A stretch of 64,000 nucleotides of DNA, taken from positions 17,270,535-17,334,534 of the forward strand of contig OX387608.1 of assembly GCA_947568835.1 (NCBI GenBank), given 5' to 3'. This stretch comes from Protonemura montana (taxonomy: Eukaryota; Arthropoda; Insecta; Plecoptera; Nemouridae). The notes under the pieces are model-generated. The model saw only the letters and a program-made list of their open reading frames with translations. It was not told where the DNA came from and searched no databases. The position numbers and the translations under genes were made by a program. Position 1 is the stretch's first letter. The number at the start of each line of letters is the position of its first letter. Shown piece after piece: positions 32,398 through 42,636 of the stretch.

Positions 32398-32885
32398 CAA
32401 CACTCACTTTATGATTGTTTTTAGACTCATGTCTACTTAATGTAAACTTAGCACTAGTTTTAACAAAAACTATTTCAACTGGGTTTTCAATGCTAAGTGA
32501 AGAACAACTGAATTTCCCAACGTTTCGTAACTTGTACCTGTTGCTTTATCAAGGGTAAGAGCAGTCCTGACAATTTTCCAATAACAAAAGAACCACATAA
32601 TTGGTTAGTTGGTAAAAAACGCCAATTTGTTCGGGATTTTACTTCAGAAAATACAAAATACATTAGTTTTTAAGTTATTGACCCTGATTATTTTGTTTAG
32701 ATGGATTTAGGAAGCTTGAACTTGGTAATTGTTATAATTTTATGTAGTTCTTTTGTTATTGGAAAATTGTCAGGACTGCTCTTACCCTTGATAAAGTAAC
32801 AGGTACAAGTTACGAAACTTTGGGAAATTCAGTTGTTTTTCACTTAGCATTCAAAACCCAGTTGAAATAGTTTTTGTTAAAACAA
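32398..32885. mobile_element. Near-complete foldback element with hammerhead-like cores
   Basis: The left arm (tgattgtttttagactcatg to caataacaaaagaaccac), a centre of about 130 bp and the right arm, which is the reverse complement of the left, make one element of about 490 bp. Each arm holds TTGATAAAGTAACAGGTACA then AGTTACGAAACGTTGGG, a GTAAC/GTTAC stem flanked by boxes like those of hammerhead ribozymes. Copies or fragments occur about 18 times in the window. The right end is truncated 40 bp before the Z14 acceptor. Confidence 0.75.
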
Positions 32886-32924
32886 TCCTTTGCTTGACCC
32901 TACTAACTCGTGACTTCTTTCCAG

Positions 32925-33184
32925 GTAACGCAGCCTTCGCCTTCGTTCGGTCTCCCTTCGTGCAACCTCGGGGAACGTTCGGGCAACCTCGAGCCAAGCC
33001 CTTCTCATGTGAAGGCTGTGGCAAGCGTTACGAGCACAAGGGCACTCTGTTACGTCACGCCAAGTTTGAGTGTGGTCAAGCACCGCAATATCATTGTCCT
33101 CAGTGCAACTTCCAGTGCCATCAGAAGTCGAATGTCAGGAGGCACTGCACCAAAGTGCATCACGTCGAGTACGAGGGGCCGTGA
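32925..33184 (+). CDS. lola: Z14: lola-type terminal zinc-finger exon
   Basis: Acceptor gacttctttccag ends at 32924, phase 1, 85 residues. The lead is long, with a FVQPRGTFGQPRAKPFSC region in which QPRG/QPRA is repeated. Finger 1 CEGC...H-AKFE-C, helix H,G,T,R. Finger 2 CPQC..., helix Q,S,N,R. It ends VEYEGP. The exon sits between a right arm of the foldback family 40 bp upstream and a left arm 35 bp downstream, which are complementary to each other. Confidence 0.93.
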
Positions 33185-33214
33185 TTTACACTTGCAAACA
33201 TACTTTGCACACTT

Positions 33215-33640
33215 AACAAAAACCATTTCAACTGGGTTTTGAATGCCAAGTGAAGAACAACTGAATTTCCCAACGTTTCGTAACTTGTACCTGTTGCTTT
33301 ATCAAGGGTAAGAGCAGTCCTGACAATTTTCCAATAACAAAAGAACCACATAAAATTATAACAATTACCAAGTTTAAGCTTCCTAAATGCATCTAAATAA
33401 AATAATCAGAGTCAATAACTAAAAAACTAATGTATTTTGTATTTTCTGAAATAATATCCCGAACAAATTGTCAGGACTGCTCTAACCCTTGATAAAGTAA
33501 CAGGTACAAGTTACGAAACGTTGGGAAATTCAGTTGTTCTTCACTTAGCATTGAAAACCCAGTTGAAATAGTTTTTGTTAAAACTAGTGCTAAGTTTACA
33601 TCAAGTAGACATGAGTCTAAAAACAATTATACATTTGTAT
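33215..33640. mobile_element. Foldback-family element, both arms
   Basis: Left arm 33215-33365, then a reversed centre segment, then a right arm 33465-33640. The centre is shortened and inverted relative to the copy at 32.4 kb. 33641-34078 shows no gene. Confidence 0.75.
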
Positions 33641-34078
33641 TATTCACTGGTGTTTTCTGCGCTTTGCACCAGTTAAAATGGCCGACCCAACAGGTGATGT
33701 TGAGATCGCGGCCATTTTAACACTTTTATACTGTACCTGCAACAAAACTCATTCTGTTTAATGTTTGTCTGATAAAACATTTCGTCTAAAAATAACGACG
33801 AGCCAAAAAAACTGGTTTAAAAAACGCGTGCATTGTTTTTAAAAATAAAACAAATTTCTGGTCATCTTCCTCAGCATCAACTTCCTGTTCAACGCCTCCT
33901 GGTTTCTGTCCCAGCATTCAACGAAACAGCAAAACATGGCGTGCTTCTTAACTTTGGTTTGATTTGTTTCTAGTTTATCTTCACACTTCCACTAACAGGT
34001 GGTTGCTATGGTTGCTAACAGGCTTTCCATTGTTAAAAGCCGCCCTGAACGCCTAGACAATGTCTTGAACCAAGTTAA

Positions 34079-34512
34079 ATCGTTGAGTGTAGGTTCTAGG
34101 TAGAGACAGAACGTCAATGTTACAGTCTCTGCGTGAAAGATGGCCGCCAAATGACTGCCTTACCGACAAAAATGCAGAGTACCGGAACATCACGTTAAGT
34201 GGAGCCACTGTCGTATGAATTTTAATTTCGATATTTCTCGTAGGTTAACTCGCTTTTGTGACTTTTCATGCTCAAAAAATCTCCATCAATGTTTACCTCA
34301 ACGATTGATAGACACGTAACGATATTAAAAAGCGAGAAACCTACGAGAAATATCGAAATTAAATTTCATACGACAGTGGCTCCACTTAACGTGATGTTCC
34401 GGTACTCTGTATTTTTGTCGGTAAGGTGGTCATTTGGCGGCCATCTTTCACGCAGAGACTGTAACATTGACGTTGAAACTCTACCTATAACCTACACTCA
34501 ACGGTTTTATGA
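34079..34512. mobile_element. Second foldback family, complete palindromic copy
   Basis: cgttgagtgtaggttctagg at the left is mirrored by ctacctataacctacactca at the right. Inner stretches such as atggccgccaaatgactgcc and tcgatatttctcgtaggtt are also mirrored, which gives arms of about 200 bp. A single arm with expanded end repeats is at 40.8-41.2 kb. No coding capacity. Confidence 0.8.
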
Positions 34513-34794
34513 AACTCACTGGCCGTGAGTTATTGAAGAATCGCACAAAGTTTAAGTCCCAAGCTCAACGACCCCAGCAGCCAGAACACAAGCCCTTGTG
34601 ATATTATTATTATTTATTAATCTTGGAAAACCTTCAGACTCAACTAATCCAAGAATTTTGTCTCAAAGTCCACCTATCACAGATGAAGCCAAATGTCGCT
34701 AATATTGTTGTATAATGTTTAAACTAACAAACACACAAACAAGCCGTGATGCAGACATTTTGTTTCTATCACTGACACGTGTTTGCGATTGCAG

Positions 34795-35036
34795 CGCCGG
34801 TGTCGGTGATGTTCGGCAGCTTGCCACCGCAGCAGCACCGGTCTCCCAGCGCTGCCAAGCCGTACATATGTCCGAGCTGCTCTAAATGCTACCAACACAA
34901 AGAGACGCTACTCAGACATACAAAGTTTGAGTGCGGCATCTTGCCGAAGTTCCAGTGTCGCTACTGTCAACACCGTAGCAAACACAAAGCCAACCTACGC
35001 AAACATTGCGTGTACAAACATGGAGTGAAGGAGTGA
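34795..35036 (+). CDS. lola: Z15: lola-type terminal zinc-finger exon
   Basis: Acceptor gtttgcgattgcag ends at 34794, phase 1, 79 residues. The lead PVSVMFGSLPPQQHRSPS runs into AAKPYIC. Finger 1 CPSC...H-TKFE-C, helix H,E,T,R. Finger 2 CRYC..., helix H,A,N,K. It ends HGVKE. AATAAA at 35777-35782, after a SINE insertion in the 3' UTR. Confidence 0.93.
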
Positions 35037-35049
35037 AGGAGGGGAGGTA

Positions 35050-35500
35050 TTTTATTATTAATAACACTATAGTCGTCTCAAAAATTGTTCAAAAGTTATT
35101 CGAGTTTGACAGGTTGTGACGTGATATAGCGTCACTTGAATCAGAGTGACTGCGAGTATTCACAGCCTCTTGGTTCTACTCCTTGGAGAACTGTCATTCT
35201 CATCAAATACACTGAAATCGTCTCAAAAAGCCGGTGTCCAAGTAGCTCAATGGTTCAGAGCAACACCCGCGACAGGTGGAGATCGGGGTTCGAGTAGCTC
35301 AATTGGTTAGAGCAACACCCGGGACAGGTGGAGATCGGGGTCCAAGTAGCTCAATGGGTTAGAGCAACACCCGCGACAGGAGGAGATCGGGGTTCGAGTC
35401 CGCGTTTGGGCATCAATTTTTGAGACGTTCATAGTATTGTTAATAATAAAATACCCCGCGCATTGCAAGCGTTTGCAATTTAAATAAGAGTTCATCTAAA
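35050..35500 (+). mobile_element. tRNA-derived SINE, near-complete copy with three A-box units
   Basis: The order is 5' segment (gtgactgcgagtattcacag, ctccttggag, tcatcaaatacactgaaatc), CGTCTCAAAAAGCC, three units with TAGCTCAATTGG or a near copy, one B box (GGTTCGAGTCC), TTTTTGAGACG, and the tail ending gcgcattgcaagcgtttg. The last unit plus B box folds as a tRNA-like cloverleaf with a GCTC/GAGC D stem and a CGGGG/CCCCG-type T stem. Confidence 0.82.
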
Positions 35501-36453
35501 GTAGGGAAGGCTTTGTGCCTTGCCTTATATAAGAAGATTAGATAATCATCATCATCATCATCGTCATCATCATCATCGTCATCATCATTTATGTATTTAC
35601 GATTGACTATGCGTGTGTAATTGTGTTAATAATAATTTAATTTAGTTCCCACTGCAAGCTGGATCAGTCGGCCTCCTGGAGTCTCGACTTCTTGCCTTGT
35701 CTTGCTCAGAGGCCAGCTTTTAGTTCACATTTTACCCGCAATCTGTGAATGTAGCGCTGCACGAGAGAATTGAAGCAATAAAATTATCGCCTGAAATTTT
35801 GTCGAGTTATTTGATTCGATTGTTTTTATTGACAGTTTTACGAGTTCATTTGTTCGTCGTTTCGTGTTTTAAAAATGAACCTCGCCAATTTGTCGTTGAT
35901 TTGTTTGTGAAAAATTAACTTCAATTAAATCGTGGGCAAAATCCAATGACAGAAACCTGTAAAATATTTCTCAAACATTTCACCAAGTCTAGTCGATCTC
36001 ATGACCAGCCCTAACCCGTCCCTTCCACACTCTTATGACGCTACAAACGGCCCGTTATCGAGTTAACAGGCTGTTAAACCTGTCACGTGGCAACGCCCCA
36101 TCAGAATGTCAACGATAAGTCCTTCGTTAACTCGAAAAAAAAACGCACTAACGAAACTCTCGTTAAATTTTTTTTCTCTATTTTTTAAAATGTTAAGTTA
36201 TTAATTGTTAATATTATGTATTACGTATCCAAGTACTTATTTCTTCGGCTTTACACTGACATTTTCGATATTTCTTGGTAGAAATTTGAAAAAAGTATAA
36301 TTTTTTTTTAAATCCTCTCTGCACCTGTCAAAATTGACGTTTTAAACGAATAAATAAAAACCGTTATGACAAACCATTGCTGCGATCTCACGCTCTAGAC
36401 CGCCTCGTCAAAACATTGCGTCGTTAAACAGCCCGTCTCTATTCTTGCCCCAG
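35501..36453. other. 3' UTR/intron before Z16
   Basis: Only a short atc/atcatcg microsatellite at about 35546-35588 and AT-rich sequence. No gene is seen. Confidence 0.4.
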
Positions 36454-36725
36454 GCGCTGCTGTTCGGGTGCTCGTGCGTGGTCGCTTGGTTACCAAACCC
36501 TACCGCTGCACGCGCTGCGGTCGCTTCTATCTGCACAAGAAACACCTGACACGTCACACTCACTTCGAGTGCGGCAAGCCTCCGCAGTTCGAGTGTCAAG
36601 TCTGCTACCAGAGATTCACCCAGAAGGTCACATTAGTCAAACATTGTGTCATCAAGCACCCCTTGGAGTCCATGGGTGACACGTCATTGATCTCCAGAGG
36701 AACTGATGGAAGCTCTCAAATCTAG
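36454..36725 (+). CDS. lola: Z16: lola-type terminal zinc-finger exon
   Basis: Acceptor tattcttgccccag ends at 36453, phase 1, 89 residues. The lead is AAVRVLVRGRLVTKPYRC, keeping RGRL..KP. Finger 1 CTRC...H-THFE-C, helix H,K,H,R. Finger 2 CQVC..., helix Q,V,T,K. A longer polar tail runs from PLESMGDTSL to GSSQI. This is the last exon of the left subfamily; the first-finger end changes in the next exon. Confidence 0.93.
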
Positions 36726-36749
36726 TGCAAACCATAAAGTAATAATAAT

Positions 36750-37045
36750 AATAATTTTTTCTATACTCATGTCAACTTGATCTAAACTTAGCGCCAAAAA
36801 CTATTTCAACTGGGTTTTGAATGCTAAGTGAAGAACAACTGAATTTCCCAACGTTTCGTAACTTGTACCTGTTGCTTTATCAAGGGTAAGAGCAGTCATG
36901 ACAATTTGTTCGGGATTTTATTTTAGAAAATACAAAATACATTAGTTTTTAAGTTATTGACCCTGATTATTTTATTTAGATGCATTTAGGAAGCTTGAAC
37001 TTGGTAATTGTTATAATTTTATGTGGTTCTTTTGTTATTGGATAT
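36750..37045. mobile_element. Foldback-family element, both arms partial
   Basis: Minus-oriented arm 36750-36905, then the centre and the start of the right arm, ending at ggttcttttgttattgga. It lies directly after the Z16 stop. Confidence 0.75.
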
Positions 37046-37059
37046 TATAATTTTATAAT

Positions 37060-37415
37060 TTTACAATGTTTGGCAAGTTGATTGAATGCCAGGCCGATCC
37101 AGAGCCTGGTTCCTCTGCCAAGCAGTGAGTGGTGTCCTATGTTTGTCAAGTTGATTGAATGACAGGCTGATCATAGCCTGGTTCCTCTGCCAAGCAGTGA
37201 GTGGCGTCCTATGTTCGTTCCATAAAACTTTATAAATAGTTTTTTTCCATTATCAGCTCGAACTACCGCCTTGTTTAGGTTAGTTTCGACATATTTGGCT
37301 ACCAGGTCCACACACCGCCTTGTTTAGGTTAGTTTCGACATATTTGGCCACCAGGTCCACACACCGCCTTGTTTAGGTTAGTTTCGACATATTTGGCTAC
37401 CAGGTCTACACACAG
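37060..37415. repeat. Two small tandem duplications
   Basis: About 71 bp beginning ggcaagttgattgaatg is present twice (from 37068 and about 37142). A 48-bp unit containing ccgccttgtttaggttagtt is present three times (37265-37415). Confidence 0.8.
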
Positions 37416-37836
37416 CCTTGTGGATGCGATATCTGTCATAGCAGAAATATTGAATTGAGAAGCTTAGAATGTCAAACATGATAATAATAAGCATGTGCTT
37501 GCAAATATTTTGTCTATTCAGTTGTTTCAGTAAAAGCTAATATAACTGTCACACTGTCCAGGCATTGTGACAGTACCTATATATGTTTCCACCTTCTATG
37601 CGCATGCCTAATTTCTCCGTATAGTTCCACAAAAATACGTGTGCCAACAAAATAAATCTCTGTAATAATTATGATCGTGTGTATATTTGTCAGACTGCGT
37701 CTCAAAATGTCGTCCTATCAAAGTTTCCAGCGCGAGTTCCTTGCAACATCAGCCCAACCAATCAGGACTCGACACAAAGACAGCTGCAGTTGAAGGATCC
37801 TGCTCCCCGCCGACTGTCACTAACCTAGTCTTGCAG

Positions 37837-37915
37837 ACGCGTCCCTCGAGTTCTTCCTCTAGTAAACCATTACAACGACACTGCTTTTGTTCCTCTTGAG
37901 CTTGACCGCACATGA
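37837..37915 (+). pseudogene. Possible dead or finger-less terminal exon
   Basis: A strong acceptor (ctagtcttgcag, ending 37836) is followed in phase 1 by ASLEFFL and a stop. In another frame the next residues read KPLQRHCF, reminiscent of a finger helix. This could be a decayed finger exon or a very short real end. ATTAAATAAA follows near 37990. Confidence 0.3.
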
Positions 37916-38129
37916 AGTTGTCTTTCTAAAATTGTCAAAACAGAAACGCATCAAACTTGTTCCTACAACCGTTCAATACTTGTGTCAGTATTAAATAAAC
38001 AAATGCACGCTTCTTTTTGTTTTTCAATGGAATTGTTTGTTTGTTTTATTTCACTGCCTGTTGGAAGCTGGATTCAAATAAAAAAATCATTCACATTCGT
38101 GTGCATATAATTTTAAAATGATCTACACC

Positions 38130-38345
38130 TGTTGATTATGTTGGACCTGTGTCTAATGGCGTTGATTCACGATGTGGTGATGATGAATCTAACCTAGCCT
38201 AGAAGGGAGGAGGGGAAACCCGGTGCTGGCACGTAGCCTACTCCTGTCGAAGACCAAGGGGACCATCGGCTTAACGTCCCTTCCGAAGGACGGTACAACG
38301 CGGACAACAGGATTCCTCCACAAATCCATGCTGTCGAGAGGTTGA
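38130..38345 (-). mobile_element. Body of the 5S-derived SINE
   Basis: On the minus strand this contains gaagggacgttaagccgatg, gtccccttggtcttcgacag, gtaggctacgtgcc and a gatgatgaatc tail, as at 49.7-50.0 kb. Its 5' side runs into the 36-bp minisatellite below. Confidence 0.75.
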
Positions 38346-38536
38346 TAAGCAAGGCGAGTGAAGTTGATGTCGAGAGGTTGATAAGCAAGGCGAGTGAAGT
38401 TGCTGTCGAGAGGTTGATAAGCAAGGCGAGTGAAGTTGCTGTCGAGAGGTTGATAAGCAAGGCGAGTGAAGTTGCTGTCGAGAGGTTGATAAGCAAGGCG
38501 AGTGAAGTTGCTGTCGAGAGGTTGCTAAGCAAGAGC
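38333..38536. repeat. 36-bp minisatellite abutting the Z17 acceptor
   Basis: gtcgagaggttgataagcaa... starts at 38333, 38369 and so on to 38513 (five full units plus a partial one). The unit is a segment of the SINE body: its complement occurs once at 49739-49780. The last unit ends about 15 bp before the acceptor AG. Confidence 0.93.
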
Positions 38537-38551
38537 GTCTGCTTGTTCCAG

Positions 38552-38769
38552 GTTCCCGTCGTGCCGGCGTGTCGGGGCCAGGTTGTCACCCCTGCCTCCT
38601 CTGTGGCAAGGTGTACCGGTACAAACGCGGCCTCTCCGAGCATCTAATCCACGACTGCGGCAAAGATCCTCAGCTCCAGTGCCCGGCGTGTCCCTTCCGA
38701 ACCTACCGGAGATCGAACATGAAGAAACACCAGCGGAACATGCACAAAGACATGGCTCTAACACTTTAA
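38552..38769 (+). CDS. lola: Z17: lola-type terminal zinc-finger exon, middle subfamily
   Basis: Acceptor tgcttgttccag ends at 38551, phase 1, 71 residues. The lead SRRAGVSGPGCHPC has no YSRGR. Finger 1 CLLC...H-LIHD-C, helix Y,R,G,E, is the first of the HLIHDCGK type. Finger 2 CPAC..., helix R,S,N,K. It ends MHKDMALTL. Glu at helix position 6 instead of Arg suggests a changed base preference. Confidence 0.92.
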
Positions 38770-39191
38770 ATTGTGACATCGGGGAGTCGGACCCAGGTCC
38801 CCACCTTTTGTCCGATGTTCTTTCATCTGATGTATTTGTCTGTAACTTTCCACTATGCCCAGTGTCGCCAATACAATCTCTGAACAGTTCGATTTAGTAT
38901 TCATTTCTTCTCTTTCTTTACCAATTACCACTCCTAAAATACACTGTTGTCAACTTTATAACTCAAAGTATCATTCGTATTATTTTAAAACATTTTAAAA
39001 CACCAAATAGGTACAGTAATTCTTTGACTGATTCCCTAAATGCAAACCTAACCTAACTTTAGATGTCATTCAGAGTGAAGAAAACACTCAGAATGTCTTG
39101 AATTATTCTGATCATCCACAGGTGTCTACCTCCTTCACACCGGTCGCTACATAGACCCGACTCAACGCCCCCGTCTTTGCTTGTGTTACAG

Positions 39192-39391
39192 ACAATCGCC
39201 CCACTGGTTGGTCCGGGGACAGGTTCCAGTGTCCATCCTGCGACAAGAGCTACAAGTACAAGGGCGATCTGACCCAACACATCACGTACAGTTGTGGGCA
39301 AGAGCCCCACTTTCAATGTCCGGTCTGTCCCTATCGGACGCACCGGAAGTTCTGTCTGAAGAGTCACGTCAAGAACATTCATAAACTGTAG
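39192..39391 (+). CDS. lola: Z18: lola-type terminal zinc-finger exon
   Basis: Acceptor gcttgtgttacag ends at 39191, phase 1, 65 residues. No in-frame ATG, so ORF calling misses it. The lead is NRPTGWSGDRFQC. Finger 1 CPSC...H-ITYS-C, helix Y,G,D,Q. Finger 2 CPVC..., helix R,F,C,S. It ends NIHKL. From about 130 bp of upstream intron through finger 1 it is almost identical to Z21, while finger 2 differs. AATAAA at 39459-39464. Confidence 0.93.
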
Positions 39392-40458
39392 TCGCACTCG
39401 AGTCTGATGAGCCTTTTTTGTAATTTATTTTGACATCTTTTTATTTATTCTCTGTCTCAATAAATAGAGTAAACATGACTTATATAAATAAACAAATGCA
39501 CACATAAGCTACGCTTGTGTGGAAAATTATTCATATAAATATTGATTTTTTTCAGATTTTTCACCCAATGCATACAAAGTAATAATACTCGTAATAAATC
39601 AAAATCAAAATAGAAATATTGTATGAGACGAGTTTCAGATCTTATTGACGATGGTTTGTACGTTCATAAGAACATTTGATTGTTTTGTGGTGTTTAACGA
39701 CGCACCGTTTTGACGACGAGCCATGCGGCATGGCTTCAGTGAACTAGAGGATGATGATGAACCTAACCTGAACTGTCACATTACCCAACTCTGTCCTATT
39801 GTTACCCAATGCCACGCCTCTATGCAGACTTTGGCTCAGTAGGTACCGGACCTCGGACTCGGCTCATGTCGACCCTGGCGAGGACACAAATAAACCTCAC
39901 GAGTACAAATTACAATCTGTGTTTCTGTGTTTTATATGAAAGTACCTTCACATTGCGCTGGACATTTTGGGAACTGTACTGCGGTGATCTCTTCTGTTTG
40001 CTTTACCAATTACCACTGGTTTCCAAATATACAATATAAACTGTAGTACTAACATTATTTTTATTAAATATTAAATATAATAATGGTGTAATATTTCTAA
40101 TAATAATCTGTTCGAGTCCCCGTTTGGTAGGAGTGCGCATTGCAAGCGTTTGCAATTGAAATAAGATTTAAAATACAGTTGACATGAGGCTAAAAAAACC
40201 GCAAAACAATGGATAATTACGTTCTTTTTTTCCACCAATATACATTTTCAAATGCTTCCCTGATCGTTATCTTTTACAATCACACGTCCATTGTTCTTCA
40301 CTTAGCATTGAAAACCCAGTTGAAATAGTTTTTGTTAAAACTAGTGCTAAGTTTACATCAAGTAGACATGAGTCTGAAAACAATGATAGTTGAGAACGAG
40401 TTTCTAGAACAGCGAACGTATCTCTCTCTCAACGCCCCTGACTTGGCCTGTGTTGCAG
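39392..40458. other. Intron with SINE and foldback fragments
   Basis: 39690-39775 holds the complement of the 5S-SINE tail (gtttaacgacgc ... gatgatgatgaacctaac). 40115-40170 holds a tRNA-SINE tail fragment. 40285-40390 holds a foldback right-arm end. No other gene is seen. Confidence 0.5.
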
Positions 40459-40670
40459 GTGTCTACCATCACCGCGTCAAGTACACCTGCCCGACATGCA
40501 ACAAGTGGTACAAGTTCAAGGGTAACCTGACCCAACACATGCTTCACGGGTGCGGCAAGAAGCCCCAGTTGAAGTGTCCTTGTTGCCCTTACCTGGCAAG
40601 ATGGAAGTCCAACCTGACTCAGCACCTGAGGAACATGCATCCAGTGCCATGTGACCAGCAGCAAGACTAG
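40459..40670 (+). CDS. lola: Z19: lola-type terminal zinc-finger exon
   Basis: Acceptor ggcctgtgttgcag ends at 40458, phase 1, 69 residues. The lead is VYHHRVKYTC. Finger 1 CPTC...H-MLHG-C, helix F,G,N,Q. Finger 2 CPCC..., helix W,S,N,Q. The tail is MHPVPCDQQQD. In-frame codons from 40332 upstream are foldback-element sequence, not exon. Confidence 0.93.
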
Positions 40671-40789
40671 GCGGGTGTTTAAATGTTAACACAAATAATT
40701 CACAGTGAAATTCTAAAGTGTTTTTAGGATTTAATTAAACTAGTTTCTAATTCATTAACTAATTAATTACACTAGTTCGCTTTTAAATA

Positions 40790-41180
40790 TCGTTACGTGT
40801 TTATCAATCGTTGAGGTAAACATTGATGGAGATCTTTTGAGCATGAAAAGTCACAAAAGCGAGTTAACCTACGAGAAATATCGAAATTAAATTTCATGCG
40901 ACAGTGGCTCCACTTAACGTGATGTTCCGGTACTCTGCATTTTTGTCGGTAAGGTAGACATTTGGCGGTCATCTTTCACGCAGAGACTGTTACATTGACG
41001 TTCTGTCTCTACCTAGAACCTGCACACTCAACGGTTTAACATTAACGTTCTGTCTCTACCTAGAACCTGCACACTCAACGGTTAAACATTAATGTTCTGT
41101 CTCTACCTAGAACCTGCACACTCAACGGTTTAACATTAAGGTTCTGTCTCTACCTAGAACTTGCACACTCAACGGTTCTA
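40790..41180 (-). mobile_element. Single arm of the second foldback family with 47-bp end repeats
   Basis: Matches the right half of the element at 34.1-34.5 kb (tcgatatttctcgtaggtta complement, ccacttaacgtgatgttccg). The end segment ttctgtctctacctagaacc...caacggtttaacatta is repeated four times at about 47 bp. Confidence 0.8.
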
Positions 41181-41279
41181 ACAATTTGGCTGAGTTAACT
41201 CATTTGAATGCCAAACGCTTCAAGAACAAGGTGCAAGAAGATACTTTATATCAGTGTTGACCATCGCTTACCATTGCAC

Positions 41280-41780
41280 CTGTGGGAAGCTGCACAGTTT
41301 GCTGCAGTGTAGCCACCATCTGGCCGTGTGCAGATTGTTACATTCAACTGCATGTGTCTTCTGGTTTACCACAAGGCTCAATATTGGGTCTGCTATTGTT
41401 CGTGGCAACGATTTGCCCGCCTGTTTCATATACTCAAACTCTAGGTCCACCCCCAGTAAATAGTGTTAATAATTGTGCGTTCTTGCAGCGGGACATTGAC
41501 CGCCTTGCCGAGTGGTCTTCCACCTTGCAGCTGAGTTCAATTGTGGCAAAGTGCAATCTATATTTGTACGATAAATACTCTTCAAGTTGTCCGAGAATAC
41601 TTATTCTGTTTAACTTGTAAAGACAGCAAGAATCTGGATATTCATCATTTGTCTCTGTTTGATTTTAAGAATGTTAAACTCGAGCTGCTGAATTGTTTTT
41701 GTCCATGTCTCTATTTACTTTTTTTTAATGTTTTAATATGTTTTATTGTCAGACGCAACTGGGTACTTACCTGTCTGTCA
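41280..41780 (+). pseudogene. Decayed non-LTR retrotransposon reverse transcriptase fragment
   Basis: One frame reads SSGLPQGSILGLLLF, the conserved 'G.PQGS.LGP.LF' motif of LINE reverse transcriptases. A frame-shifted continuation gives NDLPACF, and later LQRDIDRLAEWSSTLQLS matches the 'L..DL..L..W.....L..N..K' region. Frameshifts and a lost YADD motif show it is inactive. Confidence 0.75.
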
Positions 41781-41985
41781 TAATGGTCTAATATGTAGTG
41801 AAAATTACGTGCTTTGGAGGCAATGTTTTCTATTGCTTACCATTTAACTGCTAGAAAATTACAACATTTACCTGTATTCTAAGAATCAGGTACAAAAAAA
41901 ATAACCGAAATTAAATGTAAGACTTATCGCAGACATCTAGTTTGTTTACTCTGACCTAGCAACTTGATCCCGGTTCCATCTCCAG

Positions 41986-42227
41986 AACATAAGTCCGAGT
42001 CCCTCGTCAAACTCAGGAACCAACTGGTTCAAGAACCGGAGTTCAATCACAGCTACCTCCACATTCCAGCGATACAGAGCTCGGCAAAATGTTCCAGCCT
42101 TTTGTTAAAAGCACACATTGGCTTTCATCACAATGGCTGGACAATCATGTCAATGTACAATCAATGTTTGCCTGCAACTTTAATTGTTCTTTCATCCAGA
42201 CGCGACAGAAATTCTGTAGTCAAATAA
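41986..42227 (+). CDS. Doubtful finger-less open exon
   Basis: An acceptor-like ggttccatctccag ends at 41985 and phase 1 stays open for 79 codons (HKSESLVKLRNQLVQEP... to RDRNSVVK). No domain is recognisable and no clean AATAAA is close. It may be a remnant of something older or chance. Confidence 0.2.
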
Positions 42228-42451
42228 TTAAAAAATGTCCGTATTACATTTTTATTCAGTAAAACCGAAATTAAATTAAAGAATTTAAATGTGACATTGA
42301 CATTTGCTGCCAGCCGAGCATCAAGATTCACTGTCAGCCAGTTTGAACGCCAACGTGAAGTGATCCACGTGGCTTGAAACTTGAACTGATTTGACAGGAA
42401 TTGAATCTAGCTGCTCGTGTCCGACTAACGCCCCGCTTGTTTGCGTTCCAG

Positions 42452-42636
42452 ATGGAGGGTCATCGCACGCGTGCTCCACGTGTGGCAAGACTTACAAGCA
42501 CAAGGGCACGTTGACCCAGCATCTGATATACGGGTGTAGCAAGATCGCTCAGCTGCAGTGCCCTGAGTGCCCTTATATAGCGCACTGGAGATCAAACTTG
42601 GTCAGGCACATGAGAAACATCCACAAACTTGTCTAG
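42452..42636 (+). CDS. lola: Z20: lola-type terminal zinc-finger exon
   Basis: Acceptor gtttgcgttccag ends at 42451, phase 1, 60 residues, among the shortest. The lead is only GGSSHAC. Finger 1 CSTC...H-LIYG-C, helix H,G,T,Q. Finger 2 CPEC..., helix W,S,N,R. It ends NIHKLV. AATAAA at 42915-42920. Confidence 0.93.
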
